Below, piece after piece: positions 34,074 to 43,361 of a stretch of DNA of 64,000 nucleotides. Both the position numbers and the translations under genes were made by a program. The notes under the pieces are model-generated. The model made no database searches. It saw nothing but the letters and a program-made list of their open reading frames with translations, and was not told where the DNA came from. The stretch's first letter is position 1. Every line of letters begins with the position of its first letter. The DNA comes from Natronolimnohabitans sp. A-GB9 (lineage in GTDB: Archaea; Halobacteriota; Halobacteria; Halobacteriales; Natrialbaceae): NCBI RefSeq assembly GCF_030848565.1, contig NZ_JAVDDV010000007.1, positions 62,001-126,000 on the forward strand, in the 5' to 3' direction.

Positions 34074-34969
34074 GCACCCAAACCGACGATACCCCGTTTA
34101 CCGGCATCGATCTCGACTGGGAGCACCGCAAGAACCGGATCTTCCTCGGGATCATCGTCGCCGCGTCGATGTTCGGCGTCGTCATGCTGGCGCTGCTGTT
34201 GCTCGACGTCGCGACCGACTTCTACCGCGGGCAGACCGAGTTCGGCATCAGTCTCGTCGACTTCTTCACGCGAGACGGCTCGCGACGCGAGGAACTGGCC
34301 GGGTTCAGGGGTGCGATCGTGGCCTCGATCATGCTGATGCTCTTCACCGCGATCCTGGCGTTCTTCGTGGGCGTCGGCTCGGCGATCTATCTCGAGGAGT
34401 ACGCACCCGACAACCGGATCACGCGGCTCATCGAGGCGAACCTGGCGAACCTCGCGGGCGTGCCGTCGATCGTCTACGGACTGCTCGCGCTGGCCGCGTT
34501 CGTCAACGGGGTCGGGATGGGACCGATCCTGCTGGCCGGGGCGATCGCGCTCGCGTTGCTGGTGATGCCGATCATCATCGTCTCTACCCAGGAGGCGCTG
34601 CGCGCGGTTCCAGACGGGATGCGAAACGGCTCCTACGCCACCGGCGCGACGAAGTGGCAGACCATTCGGCAGGTCGTCCTCCCGGCCGCGATGCCCGGAA
34701 TCATGACGGGGACGATCCTCGCGCTCGCACGAGCGATCGGAGAGACGGCGCCGCTGATTATGGTCGGAGCGCTGTTTACCAACCGGATCGCGCTCGGTCC
34801 GTTCGATCGGTTCAGCGCGATGCCGACCCAGATCTACAACTGGGCGGCCGAGCCGAGCCAGCACTTCATCCATCTCGCGGCGACCGGGATCGTCGTGCTA
34901 CTCACCTTCATGTTCGTGATGAACGGGATCGCGATCTACCTGCGAAACAAGTACGAGAGGGATCTGTAA
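34070..34969 (+). CDS. pstA: Phosphate ABC transporter permease
   Basis: 299 residues from ATG 34070 (MSTQTDDTPFTGIDL). Membrane helices at about 25-48, 80-105, 125-190, 215-240 and 265-290, with the coupling loop VPDGMRNGSYATGATKWQTI and YLEEYAPDNR typical of PstA. It partners PstC in the membrane channel. A longer frame upstream, inside pstC, is a shadow and not used. Confidence 0.94.
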   Translation: MSTQTDDTPFTGIDLDWEHRKNRIFLGIIVAASMFGVVMLALLLLDVATDFYRGQTEFGISLVDFFTRDGSRREELAGFRGAIVASIMLMLFTAILAFFVGVGSAIYLEEYAPDNRITRLIEANLANLAGVPSIVYGLLALAAFVNGVGMGPILLAGAIALALLVMPIIIVSTQEALRAVPDGMRNGSYATGATKWQTIRQVVLPAAMPGIMTGTILALARAIGETAPLIMVGALFTNRIALGPFDRFSAMPTQIYNWAAEPSQHFIHLAATGIVVLLTFMFVMNGIAIYLRNKYERDL

Positions 34970-35806
34970 ATGGCAACGAATACGAACGACGATACGATCA
35001 TCACGACCGGTGTACAGCAGATAAACACCAACGAGCGAAATCGACCCGACGAAACCGTCGTCGAAGCCTCGGATCTCGACGTCTACTACGGCCACGATCG
35101 TGCGATCGACGACGTCTCGATCGAGATTCCGGAGAAGAAAGTCACTGCGATCATCGGTCCGTCGGGCTGTGGAAAGTCGACGTTCCTCCGTTGCATCAAC
35201 CGGATGAACGACCAGATCGACGTCGCGCGCGTCGAGGGCGACCTCTACTTCCACGGAAAGAACGTCTACGACGACGACGTCGATCCCGTCGCCCTCCGCC
35301 GGAAGATCGGGATGGTCTTCCAGAAACCCAACCCGTTCCCGAAATCGATCTACGACAACGTCGCGTACGGGCTACGCGTCCAGGGAAAAGACGACGAGGT
35401 CGATCTCGACGAAGCGGTCGAACGAGCGCTGCGCGGCGCGGCACTCTGGGACGAAGTGAACGCCAAACTCGACGCGTCGGGCCTCGATCTCTCCGGCGGA
35501 CAGCAACAGCGCCTCTGCATCGCCCGGGCCATCGCCCCCGACCCGGAGGTCATCCTGATGGACGAACCGGCGTCGGCGCTTGACCCCATCGCTACCTCGA
35601 AGATCGAGGACCTCATCGCCGACCTCACCCAGGACTACACCGTCGTCATCGTCACGCACAACATGCAGCAGGCGGCTCGTCTCTCCGACAAGACGGCGGT
35701 CTTCCTCACGGGCGGCGAACTCGTCGAGTTCGACGACACGACGAAAATCTTCGAGAACCCCAACGACCAGCGCGTCGAGGACTACATCACCGGTAAATTC
35801 GGCTGA
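34970..35806 (+). CDS. pstB: Phosphate ABC transporter ATPase
   Basis: 278 residues starting immediately after the pstA stop. Walker [10 protein letters not shown] at 63-71, signature [16 protein letters not shown] at about 174-189, Walker [13 protein letters not shown] at about 194-205 and the switch His in [24 protein letters not shown] after Walker A is typical of PstB. It powers phosphate uptake. The first 30 residues are a polar extension. Confidence 0.95.
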   Translation: MATNTNDDTIITTGVQQINTNERNRPDETVVEASDLDVYYGHDRAIDDVSIEIPEKKVTAIIGPSGCGKSTFLRCINRMNDQIDVARVEGDLYFHGKNVYDDDVDPVALRRKIGMVFQKPNPFPKSIYDNVAYGLRVQGKDDEVDLDEAVERALRGAALWDEVNAKLDASGLDLSGGQQQRLCIARAIAPDPEVILMDEPASALDPIATSKIEDLIADLTQDYTVVIVTHNMQQAARLSDKTAVFLTGGELVEFDDTTKIFENPNDQRVEDYITGKFG

Positions 35807-35808
35807 CC

Positions 35809-36486
35809 ATGGCACGCAACGACTACCAACGACAACTCGAGGCCCTCCGCGAGGACGTCCTCGAGATGAGCGCGCTCGTCTGCCAGCGGCTCCGAAAGGC
35901 CCTCGTGGCCCTCGAGACGAAAGACGACGAACTGGCCGAGGCGATCATCGCGGGCGACGACGAGATCAACGACCTGTATCTCGAGATCGAACGCCAATGT
36001 ATCGACCTGCTGGCGCTTCAACAGCCCGTTGCTGGCGACCTGCGATTTATCGCGTCGTCGTTCAAGATCAGCACCGATCTCGAACGAATCGGTGATCTGG
36101 CGGTAAATCTCGGCGAGTACACGCTGCAGGCCGAACGGGACCGCTACGGCGACGTCGACGTCGGCTACATCGGCGAGCGAACCGTCCACATGGTCGAGCA
36201 AGCGATGGAAGCCTACGAAACCGACGACACCGCGTCGACTCGCGACATCGCAGCGACAGACGACGAGATCGATACTCTCTGTGCGAACGCGAGTGAGGTC
36301 GTCGTCCGAAGCCTGATCGACGTCGAAACGCCGGCCGGCAACGCCGTCGACGACGACACATTACTCGAGGGCGTTCGGCGGATGCTGTTGACGATCCGTG
36401 ACCTCGAACGCGTCGGCGACCACGCGGTCAACATCGCCGCGCGAACGCTGTACATGGTCGACAACGACGACGAACTGATCTACTGA
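35809..36486 (+). CDS. phoU: PhoU phosphate-uptake regulator
   Basis: 225 residues: RQLEALREDVLEMSALVCQR opening, then ALQQPVAGDLRFIASSFKIS and ERIGDLAVNLGEYT, repeated as MLLTIRDLERVGDHAVNIAART. These two E/D-rich three-helix units are the PhoU hallmark. It has no DNA-binding domain, unlike the protein at 30757. It follows pstB by two bases and is the last gene of the operon. Confidence 0.93.
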   Translation: MARNDYQRQLEALREDVLEMSALVCQRLRKALVALETKDDELAEAIIAGDDEINDLYLEIERQCIDLLALQQPVAGDLRFIASSFKISTDLERIGDLAVNLGEYTLQAERDRYGDVDVGYIGERTVHMVEQAMEAYETDDTASTRDIAATDDEIDTLCANASEVVVRSLIDVETPAGNAVDDDTLLEGVRRMLLTIRDLERVGDHAVNIAARTLYMVDNDDELIY

Positions 36487-36821
36487 TTCCCAAGCGTTGA
36501 CGCGCGAACGTGGTCTCGGCGCCGGGAACACGATGCTAGTTGCGCCAGTGGCCGAGCGAACAGCGATCGTCTCAACACGGGCCCCCAGACACCCTATACG
36601 ACCGCTGTGGCTGGCGCCGCGCCGAGTTCTTCGGCCATGTGTTCGTGCCACGACTCGCCGTGGACGTTCAGGCGGTGTTTCATACGGATGGCTGTACCAC
36701 TGTATCGGCGCAACCGCGACCGCCCCACGTTTATGACAGATAGCCGACAGCAAGCGATGGGGATGGTCCGATCGTCGAATTTCGGCGAAGCGTTATCGTC
36801 GGCGTCTCCGTACGATCGAGC
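36487..36821. other. Non-coding stretch with repeat-like motif
   Basis: 335 bases after phoU. Inside, 36684-36722 is a copy of the TACGGAT-GCTGTA repeat listed separately. A 29-codon ORF on the minus strand (36594-36683, MKHRLNVHGESWHEHM) is possible but short and not well placed behind a promoter. I see no other gene. Confidence 0.45.
36684..36722 (+). repeat. TACGGATGGCTGTA...CGGCGCAACC motif copy
   Basis: The 39 bases agree at 32 of 39 positions with the reverse complement of 53797-53835. The right half CGGCGCAACCGCGACC is shared exactly. Part of a motif family found mostly between genes. Confidence 0.55.
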
Positions 36822-37280
36822 ATGGTAAACCGCCGGACGTTCGTCGGCGCAGTCTGTACAACGGCCGTTCTCGCCGGCTGTCTCGGAGACGATACCGACG
36901 ACGGAGACGACGGGGACGATGGAGACACGGACGACGAAACGGAAGCCGACAGTGAGGACGAAGCCGACCTCGAGGAACGCATCGAGGAGTACGACCCCGT
37001 CGATCGAACGGGAGAGTCGTCGGTCCACATCCAGGTCGCACCGGACGGCGAACCACGGTTCGATCCCGATCCCGTGATGGTCGACAGCATGGCTGAGATC
37101 AGATGGACGGGAGATTCAAACTACGAGATCTATCCGATCGACATCCCGGACGGCTGTCAGTGGTCGGGCGTCGAAGACGGTGCAGACCACGAGTGGCAGT
37201 TCCCGTTCGAAGGGGCATACGAGCTCGGCTGTCGGCTCCCGGACGGCGCGGAGTTTACCGGCATGATGTTCGTCGTGTGA
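36822..37280 (+). CDS. Lipoprotein with halocyanin-like remnant domain
   Basis: 152 residues from MVNRRTFVGAVCTTAVLAGC (RR and lipobox, Cys20). An acidic linker of 40 residues is followed by a cupredoxin-like part: VMVDSMAEIRWTGDSNYEI, then EWQFPFEGAYELGCRLPDG and EFTGMMFVV. Halocyanins have His...Cys-x-x-x-x-His...Met; here the Cys is kept and both His are lost, so type 1 copper is doubtful. It is the closest relative in the window of the lipoprotein at 27266. Confidence 0.7.
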   Translation: MVNRRTFVGAVCTTAVLAGCLGDDTDDGDDGDDGDTDDETEADSEDEADLEERIEEYDPVDRTGESSVHIQVAPDGEPRFDPDPVMVDSMAEIRWTGDSNYEIYPIDIPDGCQWSGVEDGADHEWQFPFEGAYELGCRLPDGAEFTGMMFVV

Positions 37281-37355
37281 TGCCAGTGCCGGTCCCAGAA
37301 CAGTAGGTTTATCAAGCGCACGGCGGAACCACTACCTAAGATTACTCATCGTCTT

Positions 37356-38588
37356 ATGGTAGGAAATCGACAACCGGAGGTGAACATCGGGCTCGTCGGC
37401 CACGTCGACCACGGCAAGACGACGCTGGTGCAAGCGTTGAGTGGCTCGTGGACGGATCAGCACAGCGAGGAGATGAAACGCGGTATCTCCATCCGACTGG
37501 GGTATGCCGACGCTACGTTCCGTCACTGTGAGGATCTCGAGGAACCCGAGTGTTACACCGTCGAGGAGGAGTGTCCGGACGGCTCGGAAAGCGAGCCGCT
37601 GCGGACCGTGTCGTTCGTCGACGCCCCAGGGCACGAGACCCTGATGGCGACGATGCTGTCGGGCGCTTCGCTGATGGACGGCGCCGTGTTGGTCATCAGC
37701 GCCAACGAACCCGTCCCACAGCCCCAGACCGAAGAGCACCTGATGGCACTCGACATCATCGGGATCGACAACATCGTCATCGCTCAGAACAAGGTCGACC
37801 TCGTCAGCACCGATCAGGCCCGACAGAACTACGAGGAGATCCAGGAGTTCGTCGCGGGGACCGTCGCCGAAGACGCCCCCGTCGTCCCGGTGTCGGCCGG
37901 CCAGGAAGTCAACCTCGACCTGCTGATGCAGGCGATCGAGGACGAGATTCCGACACCCGACCGTGATCCGGACGCCGATCCCCGGATGCACGTCGCCCGC
38001 AGCTTCGACATCAACAAACCGGGGACCACGGCGGAGGACCTCGCCGGCGGCGTCCTCGGCGGCAGCTTGGTCGAAGGCGAACTCGAGGTCGGCGACGAAA
38101 TCGAGATCCGCCCCGGCCGCGAGGTCGAGGAAGGCGGTCAGACCGAGTACGTTCCGATCGAGACGACGGTTCGTTCGCTGCAGGCCGGCGGCGAGACCGT
38201 CGACACCGTCACGCCGGGCGGTCTGCTCGGCGTCGGTACCGGGCTCGACCCCTCGCTGACGAAGGGGGACGCGTTGGCCGGCCGACTCGCCGGTCCCGCT
38301 GGCTCGCTCCCCCCGACCTGGGAGCGCTTTACGATGGACGTCGACCTCCTCGAGCGTGTCGTCGGCGCCGAGAGCGGCGAAACGGTCGACGAGATCAGCA
38401 CCGGCGAGCCGCTGATGATGACCGTCGGCACGGCGACGACCGTCGGCGCCGTCACCAGCGCTCGCGAGGACGAGTGTGAGGTCAATCTCAAACGGCCCGT
38501 TGCCGCCGAACCGGGCGCGAAGATCGCGATCAACCGCCGAATCGGCGCTCGCTGGCGGCTGATCGGCTTAGGCACGCTCAAAGAATAA
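37356..38588 (+). CDS. eif2g: Translation initiation factor aIF2, gamma subunit
   Basis: 410 residues. GTPase motifs: G1 GHVDHGKTT, the [10 protein letters not shown] switch, a Cys-rich insert ([16 protein letters not shown]), G3 DAPGHE and G4 QNKVDLV. The C-terminal beta barrels follow from [17 protein letters not shown]. aIF2 carries the initiator Met-tRNA to the ribosome. The PIN gene follows after 27 bases, so this is a translation/RNA operon. Confidence 0.96.
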   Translation: MVGNRQPEVNIGLVGHVDHGKTTLVQALSGSWTDQHSEEMKRGISIRLGYADATFRHCEDLEEPECYTVEEECPDGSESEPLRTVSFVDAPGHETLMATMLSGASLMDGAVLVISANEPVPQPQTEEHLMALDIIGIDNIVIAQNKVDLVSTDQARQNYEEIQEFVAGTVAEDAPVVPVSAGQEVNLDLLMQAIEDEIPTPDRDPDADPRMHVARSFDINKPGTTAEDLAGGVLGGSLVEGELEVGDEIEIRPGREVEEGGQTEYVPIETTVRSLQAGGETVDTVTPGGLLGVGTGLDPSLTKGDALAGRLAGPAGSLPPTWERFTMDVDLLERVVGAESGETVDEISTGEPLMMTVGTATTVGAVTSAREDECEVNLKRPVAAEPGAKIAINRRIGARWRLIGLGTLKE

Positions 38589-38615
38589 GACGGTCGACGA
38601 GGACGAGACACACGA

Positions 38616-39008
38616 ATGTCCACCCCCACGCGGGTCGCCCTCGATACGAGTGCGCTGATGATGCCGGTCGAACTCGACGTCCGGCTGTTCGACGAACTCG
38701 AACGGCTGGTCGACGAGTTCAAACCGACGGCTCCACAGGCCGTCATCGAGGAACTCCGACGGCTCTCGGAGAAAGGTGGAACCGAGGGGACGGCCGCAAA
38801 CGTGGGTCACGATCTGGCGACCGAACGCTGTCTCGTCGTCGACACGGAGGCATCGTACGCTGACGACGCCCTCGTCGAACTTGCCCGCGAAGGGACCGTC
38901 GACTACGTCGTCACGAACGACCGCCCGCTGCGCGACCGGGTGCTCAAGGCGAGTGTACCGGTAATTGCATTACGCGGGAGAAACAAGTTAGCGATCACTC
39001 AACCATAG
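38616..39008 (+). CDS. PIN-domain protein (Fcf1/VapC9-like)
   Basis: 130 residues from MSTPTRVALDTSALMMPVEL. The PIN acidic site is visible as ALDTSAL (Asp), AVIEELRRL (Glu), ADDALVELA (Asp) and VTNDRPLRDRV (Asp). Archaeal relatives next to aIF2 gamma resemble the eukaryotic Fcf1/Utp24 family and are probably involved in rRNA processing (inference). No antitoxin gene is beside it, which speaks against a toxin. The gene ends one base before rpoE. Confidence 0.84.
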   Translation: MSTPTRVALDTSALMMPVELDVRLFDELERLVDEFKPTAPQAVIEELRRLSEKGGTEGTAANVGHDLATERCLVVDTEASYADDALVELAREGTVDYVVTNDRPLRDRVLKASVPVIALRGRNKLAITQP

Positions 39009-39009
39009 A

Positions 39010-39585
39010 ATGTACAAACGGGTCAGATTAACGGATACGGTAGAAGTACCGCCGGAGGAGCTCGGCGACGTCTCGCCGGACCTCGTGAAGAAACTGCTCC
39101 AGGACAAACTCGAGGGGCGCATGGACGAGGAGGTCGGGAGCGTCGTCTCCGTCACCGACGTCCACGACATCGGTGAGGGGACGGTGTTGCCGAATCGACC
39201 GGGCGTCTACTACGAGGCCGAGTTCGACGCCGTCACCTTCGATCCACAGATGCAGGAGGTCGTCGACGGGACGGTCGTCGAGGTCGTCGAGTTCGGCGCC
39301 TTCGTCGGCATCGGTCCCGTCGACGGACTGCTCCACGTCTCCCAGATCTCCGACGAGTACCTCGCGTTCGACGGCGAGAACCAGCAACTCGCCTCCAACG
39401 AGTCCAACCGCACGCTGGGCGTCGACGACGCCGTCCGCGCACGTATCGTCACCAAGAGCATCGACGAGCGCAACCCGCGTGACTCGAAGATCGGTCTCAC
39501 CGCGAAACAGCCGGGGCTGGGCAAACACGGCTGGCTCGAGGAAGAACACGAGAAACGTGAAGCGACGACGGCCGAGGGTGAGTAA
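39010..39585 (+). CDS. rpoE: RNA polymerase subunit Rpo7 (RpoE')
   Basis: 191 residues from MYKRVRLTDTVEVPPEELG. N-terminal Rpo7 domain, then an S1/OB fold with DGTVVEVVEFGAFVGIGPVDG and HVSQISDEYLAFDG. It forms the stalk of the archaeal RNA polymerase with Rpo4. The C-terminus is charged. It directly follows the PIN gene and precedes spt4 by two bases. Confidence 0.94.
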   Translation: MYKRVRLTDTVEVPPEELGDVSPDLVKKLLQDKLEGRMDEEVGSVVSVTDVHDIGEGTVLPNRPGVYYEAEFDAVTFDPQMQEVVDGTVVEVVEFGAFVGIGPVDGLLHVSQISDEYLAFDGENQQLASNESNRTLGVDDAVRARIVTKSIDERNPRDSKIGLTAKQPGLGKHGWLEEEHEKREATTAEGE

Positions 39586-39587
39586 CC

Positions 39588-39785
39588 ATGGCATCGGATC
39601 GTCTCGTCTGTCGCGAGTGTCACCGGGTCAACGACCCCGACGCTGACACCTGCGAGGCCTGTAACTCCTCGTCGCTGACCGAGGACTGGGCGGGCTACGT
39701 CGTCATCGCCCACCCCGAGGACAGCGAAATCGCAAGCGAGATGCAGGTCACCGAACCCGGCGCGTACGCGCTGAAGGTCCGCTGA
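39588..39785 (+). CDS. spt4: Transcription elongation factor Spt4
   Basis: 65 residues with the zinc ribbon CRECHRVNDPDADTCEAC at the start, and SEIASEMQVTEPGAYALKVR at the end. Spt4 binds Spt5 and helps RNA polymerase stay on the template. Together with rpoE it forms the conserved archaeal pair. Confidence 0.93.
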   Translation: MASDRLVCRECHRVNDPDADTCEACNSSSLTEDWAGYVVIAHPEDSEIASEMQVTEPGAYALKVR

Positions 39786-39792
39786 CCGAGCC

Positions 39793-40380
39793 GTGAGCCG
39801 CGACGACCCACCCGCGGACCCAGCGGACGCCGACGCCGACGTCGACGAGCAGCTACTGGTCCTGCCCGACGACCTTCGCCACGAACTCAAGGAGCCGATG
39901 GGTCCGATCGAGACCGAGGCCGAACGGCTCCTCGAGGACGTCGACGGACCATTGATCGCCGTCGGCGACGTCGTCACCTACCACTTCCTGGAAGCCGGCC
40001 GTCCACCGGACGTCGCCCTCGTCGACGAACGGACCAAACGCCAGGCAGTCGACGAGGAGATCCGTGAGACCGTCACCGAAGAGACGACCCTCGAGGCCGT
40101 CAACCCGCCGGCGGTGATCTCCGAAGACGTGATCGAAGCCTTACTCGAGGGGCTCGAACGCGACGATCCGACGACGATCCTGGTCGAGGGTGAAGAGGAC
40201 CTCGTCGCGTTGCCGGCGATCGTCGCTGCGCCCGAGAAAGCGAGCGTCGTCTACGGCCAGCCCGACGAGGGAATGGTCCACGTGTCCGTCACCGACGACA
40301 CCCGTGCGGAGGCCAGAGCGCTGCTCGACCGGTTCGAAGGGGACACCGACCGGTTCTGGGCGGTACTCGAGACAGCCTGA
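39793..40380 (+). CDS. GTP-dependent dephospho-CoA kinase (DUF359)
   Basis: 195 residues from GTG 39793, seven bases after spt4. The archaeal DUF359 motifs are IAVGDVVTYHFLEAG, VDERTKRQ, NPPAVISEDVIEALLEGL and VEGEEDLVALPAIVAAP. This family makes coenzyme A from dephospho-CoA with GTP. The first 20 residues are an Asp/Ala-rich extension. Confidence 0.9.
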   Translation: MSRDDPPADPADADADVDEQLLVLPDDLRHELKEPMGPIETEAERLLEDVDGPLIAVGDVVTYHFLEAGRPPDVALVDERTKRQAVDEEIRETVTEETTLEAVNPPAVISEDVIEALLEGLERDDPTTILVEGEEDLVALPAIVAAPEKASVVYGQPDEGMVHVSVTDDTRAEARALLDRFEGDTDRFWAVLETA

Positions 40381-40481
40381 TACGATCCCTGTTTCTGGCG
40401 GCGATGACGGCACCCGGTAGACTCTCACGCAGCGAGCGAATCTCGAGAAACTATTTACCGTCCGACGAGAACTGGACGAAC

Positions 40482-41570
40482 ATGTACGATTTCGTCGTCG
40501 TCGGTGTCGGGCCACCGGGGGCCCGGTTCGCCAGGCGGGCCGCCGAAGACGGCTACGACGTGCTCGCCTTAGAGAAGGGACATGTCGGTGAGCCGTTGGC
40601 CTGCTCGGGACACGTAAGCACCGATATCTGGGAGTTTACTGGCCCCGGCGCCCGCGAGGAACTGTTCCAAAACGAAATCTACGGGGCGCGGTTTCACGTC
40701 GGCGGCCCCCGAAGCGACGGTTACCCCTTCTACAAGCAGGAGATCGCCTCGAACGTCATCGACCGCGTCGGGCTGGATCGCCACCTCGCCGACCTCGCAC
40801 GCGAGGCGGGGGCCGACGTCCGCGAGGAGCATACGGTCACCGACGTTACCGAACACCACGATCGCGTCTCGGTCGTCGCCAACGGCCCCGACGGTGTCGT
40901 CGAATTCGAAGGGAAGATGCTCGCGGGCTGTGACGGCGCTCGGTCGCGGGTCCGGGACGCGCTCGGACTCCCCGAACCCGACGAGTTGCTCCACGGCGTC
41001 CTCGCCTTCTCCGACGAGGATGACCACCAGGACTTCGTCGACGTCCACCTGACGGCACCGACGTTTTTCGCCTGGCGCATTCCACGCGGCGAGGCTGGCG
41101 TCGAGTACGGCCTCGCGGCGCCGCCGGGCGTCCAGGTGACCAAACATTTCGAGGAGCTGATCGACGGCTACGAGATCGACGTTTCTCACCGATGTTCCGG
41201 GCCGATCCCGATCGGACCGCCGGATCGCGTGACGACCCGTCGCGCCTTCCTCATCGGCGATGCGGCCGCCCAGACGAAGCCGTTTACCGGCGGCGGGATC
41301 CTCTATAGCATGACCAGCGCCGACCACGCCGCCCGCGAGATCGATCCGGACCGTCCGACGACGCTTGCGGCCTACGAACACGCCTGGCGCAACGACCTCG
41401 AGCGCGAGCAGGCCCTCGGCCACTACCTGCGCCGGGCCTACTCCCTTCCGGAACCGGTCCAGCACGTCGGGCTCGGCGCGCTCTCGGGAGAGATCGGCGT
41501 CCACATGGATCGCCCGACCTCGCTCGTCTCACCGTCGCATCTGCGAGCAATGCTCTCACGGCTTCGCTGA
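40482..41570 (+). CDS. Geranylgeranyl reductase family flavoprotein
   Basis: 362 residues from MYDFVVVGVGPPGARFARRAA (FAD-binding GxGxxG variant). CSGHVSTDIWEF, LAGCDGARSRVRDAL and LIGDAAAQTKPFTGGGILY mark the geranylgeranyl reductase group that saturates archaeal lipids or related isoprenoids. TATTTACC at about 40450 is a TATA box for a leaderless start at 40482, chosen over the longer frame from 40404. It is separated from the RNA polymerase run by about 100 bases. Confidence 0.88.
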   Translation: MYDFVVVGVGPPGARFARRAAEDGYDVLALEKGHVGEPLACSGHVSTDIWEFTGPGAREELFQNEIYGARFHVGGPRSDGYPFYKQEIASNVIDRVGLDRHLADLAREAGADVREEHTVTDVTEHHDRVSVVANGPDGVVEFEGKMLAGCDGARSRVRDALGLPEPDELLHGVLAFSDEDDHQDFVDVHLTAPTFFAWRIPRGEAGVEYGLAAPPGVQVTKHFEELIDGYEIDVSHRCSGPIPIGPPDRVTTRRAFLIGDAAAQTKPFTGGGILYSMTSADHAAREIDPDRPTTLAAYEHAWRNDLEREQALGHYLRRAYSLPEPVQHVGLGALSGEIGVHMDRPTSLVSPSHLRAMLSRLR

Positions 41571-41884
41571 GCCGACGCCGGCGTCGCTATCGGGACGGAA
41601 CGATGGCCAGCGTCGTCGGTGGTCGACCGCAGCTATCGAGAACCGTACCAGACGAGTGATCAATGTCGGCGCTGAACGATACCATGCGAGTGGCTGTGAT
41701 GCTGTCCCCAACACAGCAGTCGTCCGTGTGCCAACTGACGACAGCCACTCGCCACGATACCAGCGTTGCCCCGAATCCGTTCGCTTCTCACGGACCGTCG
41801 ACGCCACGCACCGCCGTCGACGGTACTTTCTGGCGCTCCCCGTAGTCGACAGACCGAAGGCGACCCTCGAGAAATCATCCGAGG
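41571..41884. other. Intergenic stretch with a long inverted repeat
   Basis: 314 bases. GCGAGTGGCTGT (41686-41697) pairs exactly with ACAGCCACTCGC (41741-41752), and inside it GCTGT (41701-41705) pairs with ACAGC (41712-41716). Part of the loop (about 41713-41731) resembles the TACGGACTGCTG motif on the minus strand. No gene is apparent. It could be a structured RNA, a terminator or a small repeat. Confidence 0.45.
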
Positions 41885-43315
41885 ATGGCAGGACGGCAGT
41901 CGGCCGTACTCGAGTCCGTCGCCGGCGCGCTCGAGCGACTCGGAATCATCGACGCCGAGCGGTTCCGCCCGACCGCCGAGCTCGCGTGGCCCCGGATCGT
42001 CACTGGCTTCGCGATCATGTCCAAGCAGACGGCCGACCTCGCGATGGTTGGGATCGCCGTCGGGACGGCCGGCACCGCGGGACTGGCGTTTGCGCTCGCG
42101 TTCTGGGAGCTCGTCGTAATGGTCGGCTTAGGGCTTGCGGGAGGCACCGTCAGCCTCGTCTCCCAGAACTACGGCGGCGAAGAGGCCGAGCGTGCCTCGC
42201 TCGTCGTCACACAGAGCGTGTTGCTGGCCGTCGCGATCGCGCTCCCGATCGTCGCCGCGTTCTGGCTTTTCGCCGACGTCTTGATCGGCCTGTTCGGTGC
42301 CGGCCCGGCCTCGCTTGCCCACGGCGCCACCTACCTCACACTCGTCGCGCCGGCCGTCCTGTTCGAGCTGTTGAACCTGATCGCCAGCCGAACTTACACT
42401 GGCGTCGGCGACACGTTCACCGAGATGGTCGTCCGCGCTGGCGGTGCCGTCCTCAACGTCGTCTTGAGCGGTGTCCTCATCTTCGGGTTCGAAATGGGCG
42501 TCGCCGGCGCGGCGATCGGTACGACCCTTTCGACGGGGTTCGTGACGGTCGTGCTCGCCTGGGGTATGGTCGGTCGCTCCTACGGCGTCTTCGGGATGCA
42601 ACCGAGTCCGGTCCCGATCACGCGATCCGGACCGTGGCTCGAGCCCCGGCTGCTCCGACAGATCGTCGAGATCTCGACGCCCGAGATCGGCCGCCGACTC
42701 GCCCAGGGTATCGCCGTCTTCCCGCTGCTGTGGATCGCCGCCTCGTTCGGACCGGTCGTCGTCACCGCCCTCGAGGTCGGACGACGGGTTCGTAGCCTGA
42801 TCAACAGCGTCAACTGGGGGCTCTCGCTGGCCGCGAGTTCGCTCGTCGGCCAGCAACTCGGCGCGAACGACGAGGACGAGGCCGGTGCCTACGGCGCGGC
42901 CATCATCCGGCTGTCGGCCGTCTGTTACACCGGCCTGGCCGTACTGGTCGTCGTCTTCGCCGAACCGATCGCGAGCCTGTTCGTCAGCGGCGCCGACGAG
43001 CTCGCACTCGCGGCGACGTTCGTCGCCGTCGGCGCCGTCAGCTCGATCGGATTTGGGGTCGACGGCGCCGCCACCGGTGCCCTGCTCGGCGCTGGCGACA
43101 CGCGCTTGCCGTTTCTCGCCTCGCTGATCGGCCGATACGGCTTCGCCCTTCCGGCGGCCGCGCTCGGGTTGGTGACGCCACTCGGCGTCGCTGCGCTCTA
43201 TCTCGCCTTGCTGCTCGAGACTGCGGTTCCGGGCGGGATCAACTACTGGCTGTTCCACAGGGGCCGCTGGAAGGCCGTGAGTCGACGGTACCGACCGTCG
43301 TCGGAGACAGGCTAA
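41885..43315 (+). CDS. MATE-family efflux protein
   Basis: 476 residues with twelve predicted membrane helices. The two halves repeat, as usual in MATE proteins: LGLAGGTVSLVSQNYGGEEAER in half one and LAASSLVGQQLGANDEDEAG in half two. They export cationic compounds in exchange for Na+ or H+. A start at ATG 41885 gives a normal length, with 30 N-terminal residues before the first helix. Confidence 0.88.
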   Translation: MAGRQSAVLESVAGALERLGIIDAERFRPTAELAWPRIVTGFAIMSKQTADLAMVGIAVGTAGTAGLAFALAFWELVVMVGLGLAGGTVSLVSQNYGGEEAERASLVVTQSVLLAVAIALPIVAAFWLFADVLIGLFGAGPASLAHGATYLTLVAPAVLFELLNLIASRTYTGVGDTFTEMVVRAGGAVLNVVLSGVLIFGFEMGVAGAAIGTTLSTGFVTVVLAWGMVGRSYGVFGMQPSPVPITRSGPWLEPRLLRQIVEISTPEIGRRLAQGIAVFPLLWIAASFGPVVVTALEVGRRVRSLINSVNWGLSLAASSLVGQQLGANDEDEAGAYGAAIIRLSAVCYTGLAVLVVVFAEPIASLFVSGADELALAATFVAVGAVSSIGFGVDGAATGALLGAGDTRLPFLASLIGRYGFALPAAALGLVTPLGVAALYLALLLETAVPGGINYWLFHRGRWKAVSRRYRPSSETG

Positions 43316-43361
43316 GCCGATTCTGTTGGTGACTCTGAGACCGTGTTTTGAACCGAACAGC

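Noticed and set aside
36594-36683. 29-codon minus-strand ORF MKHRLNVHGESWHEHM
   Set aside because: Too short, poorly placed promoter, no recognised family; only noted in the non-coding entry.
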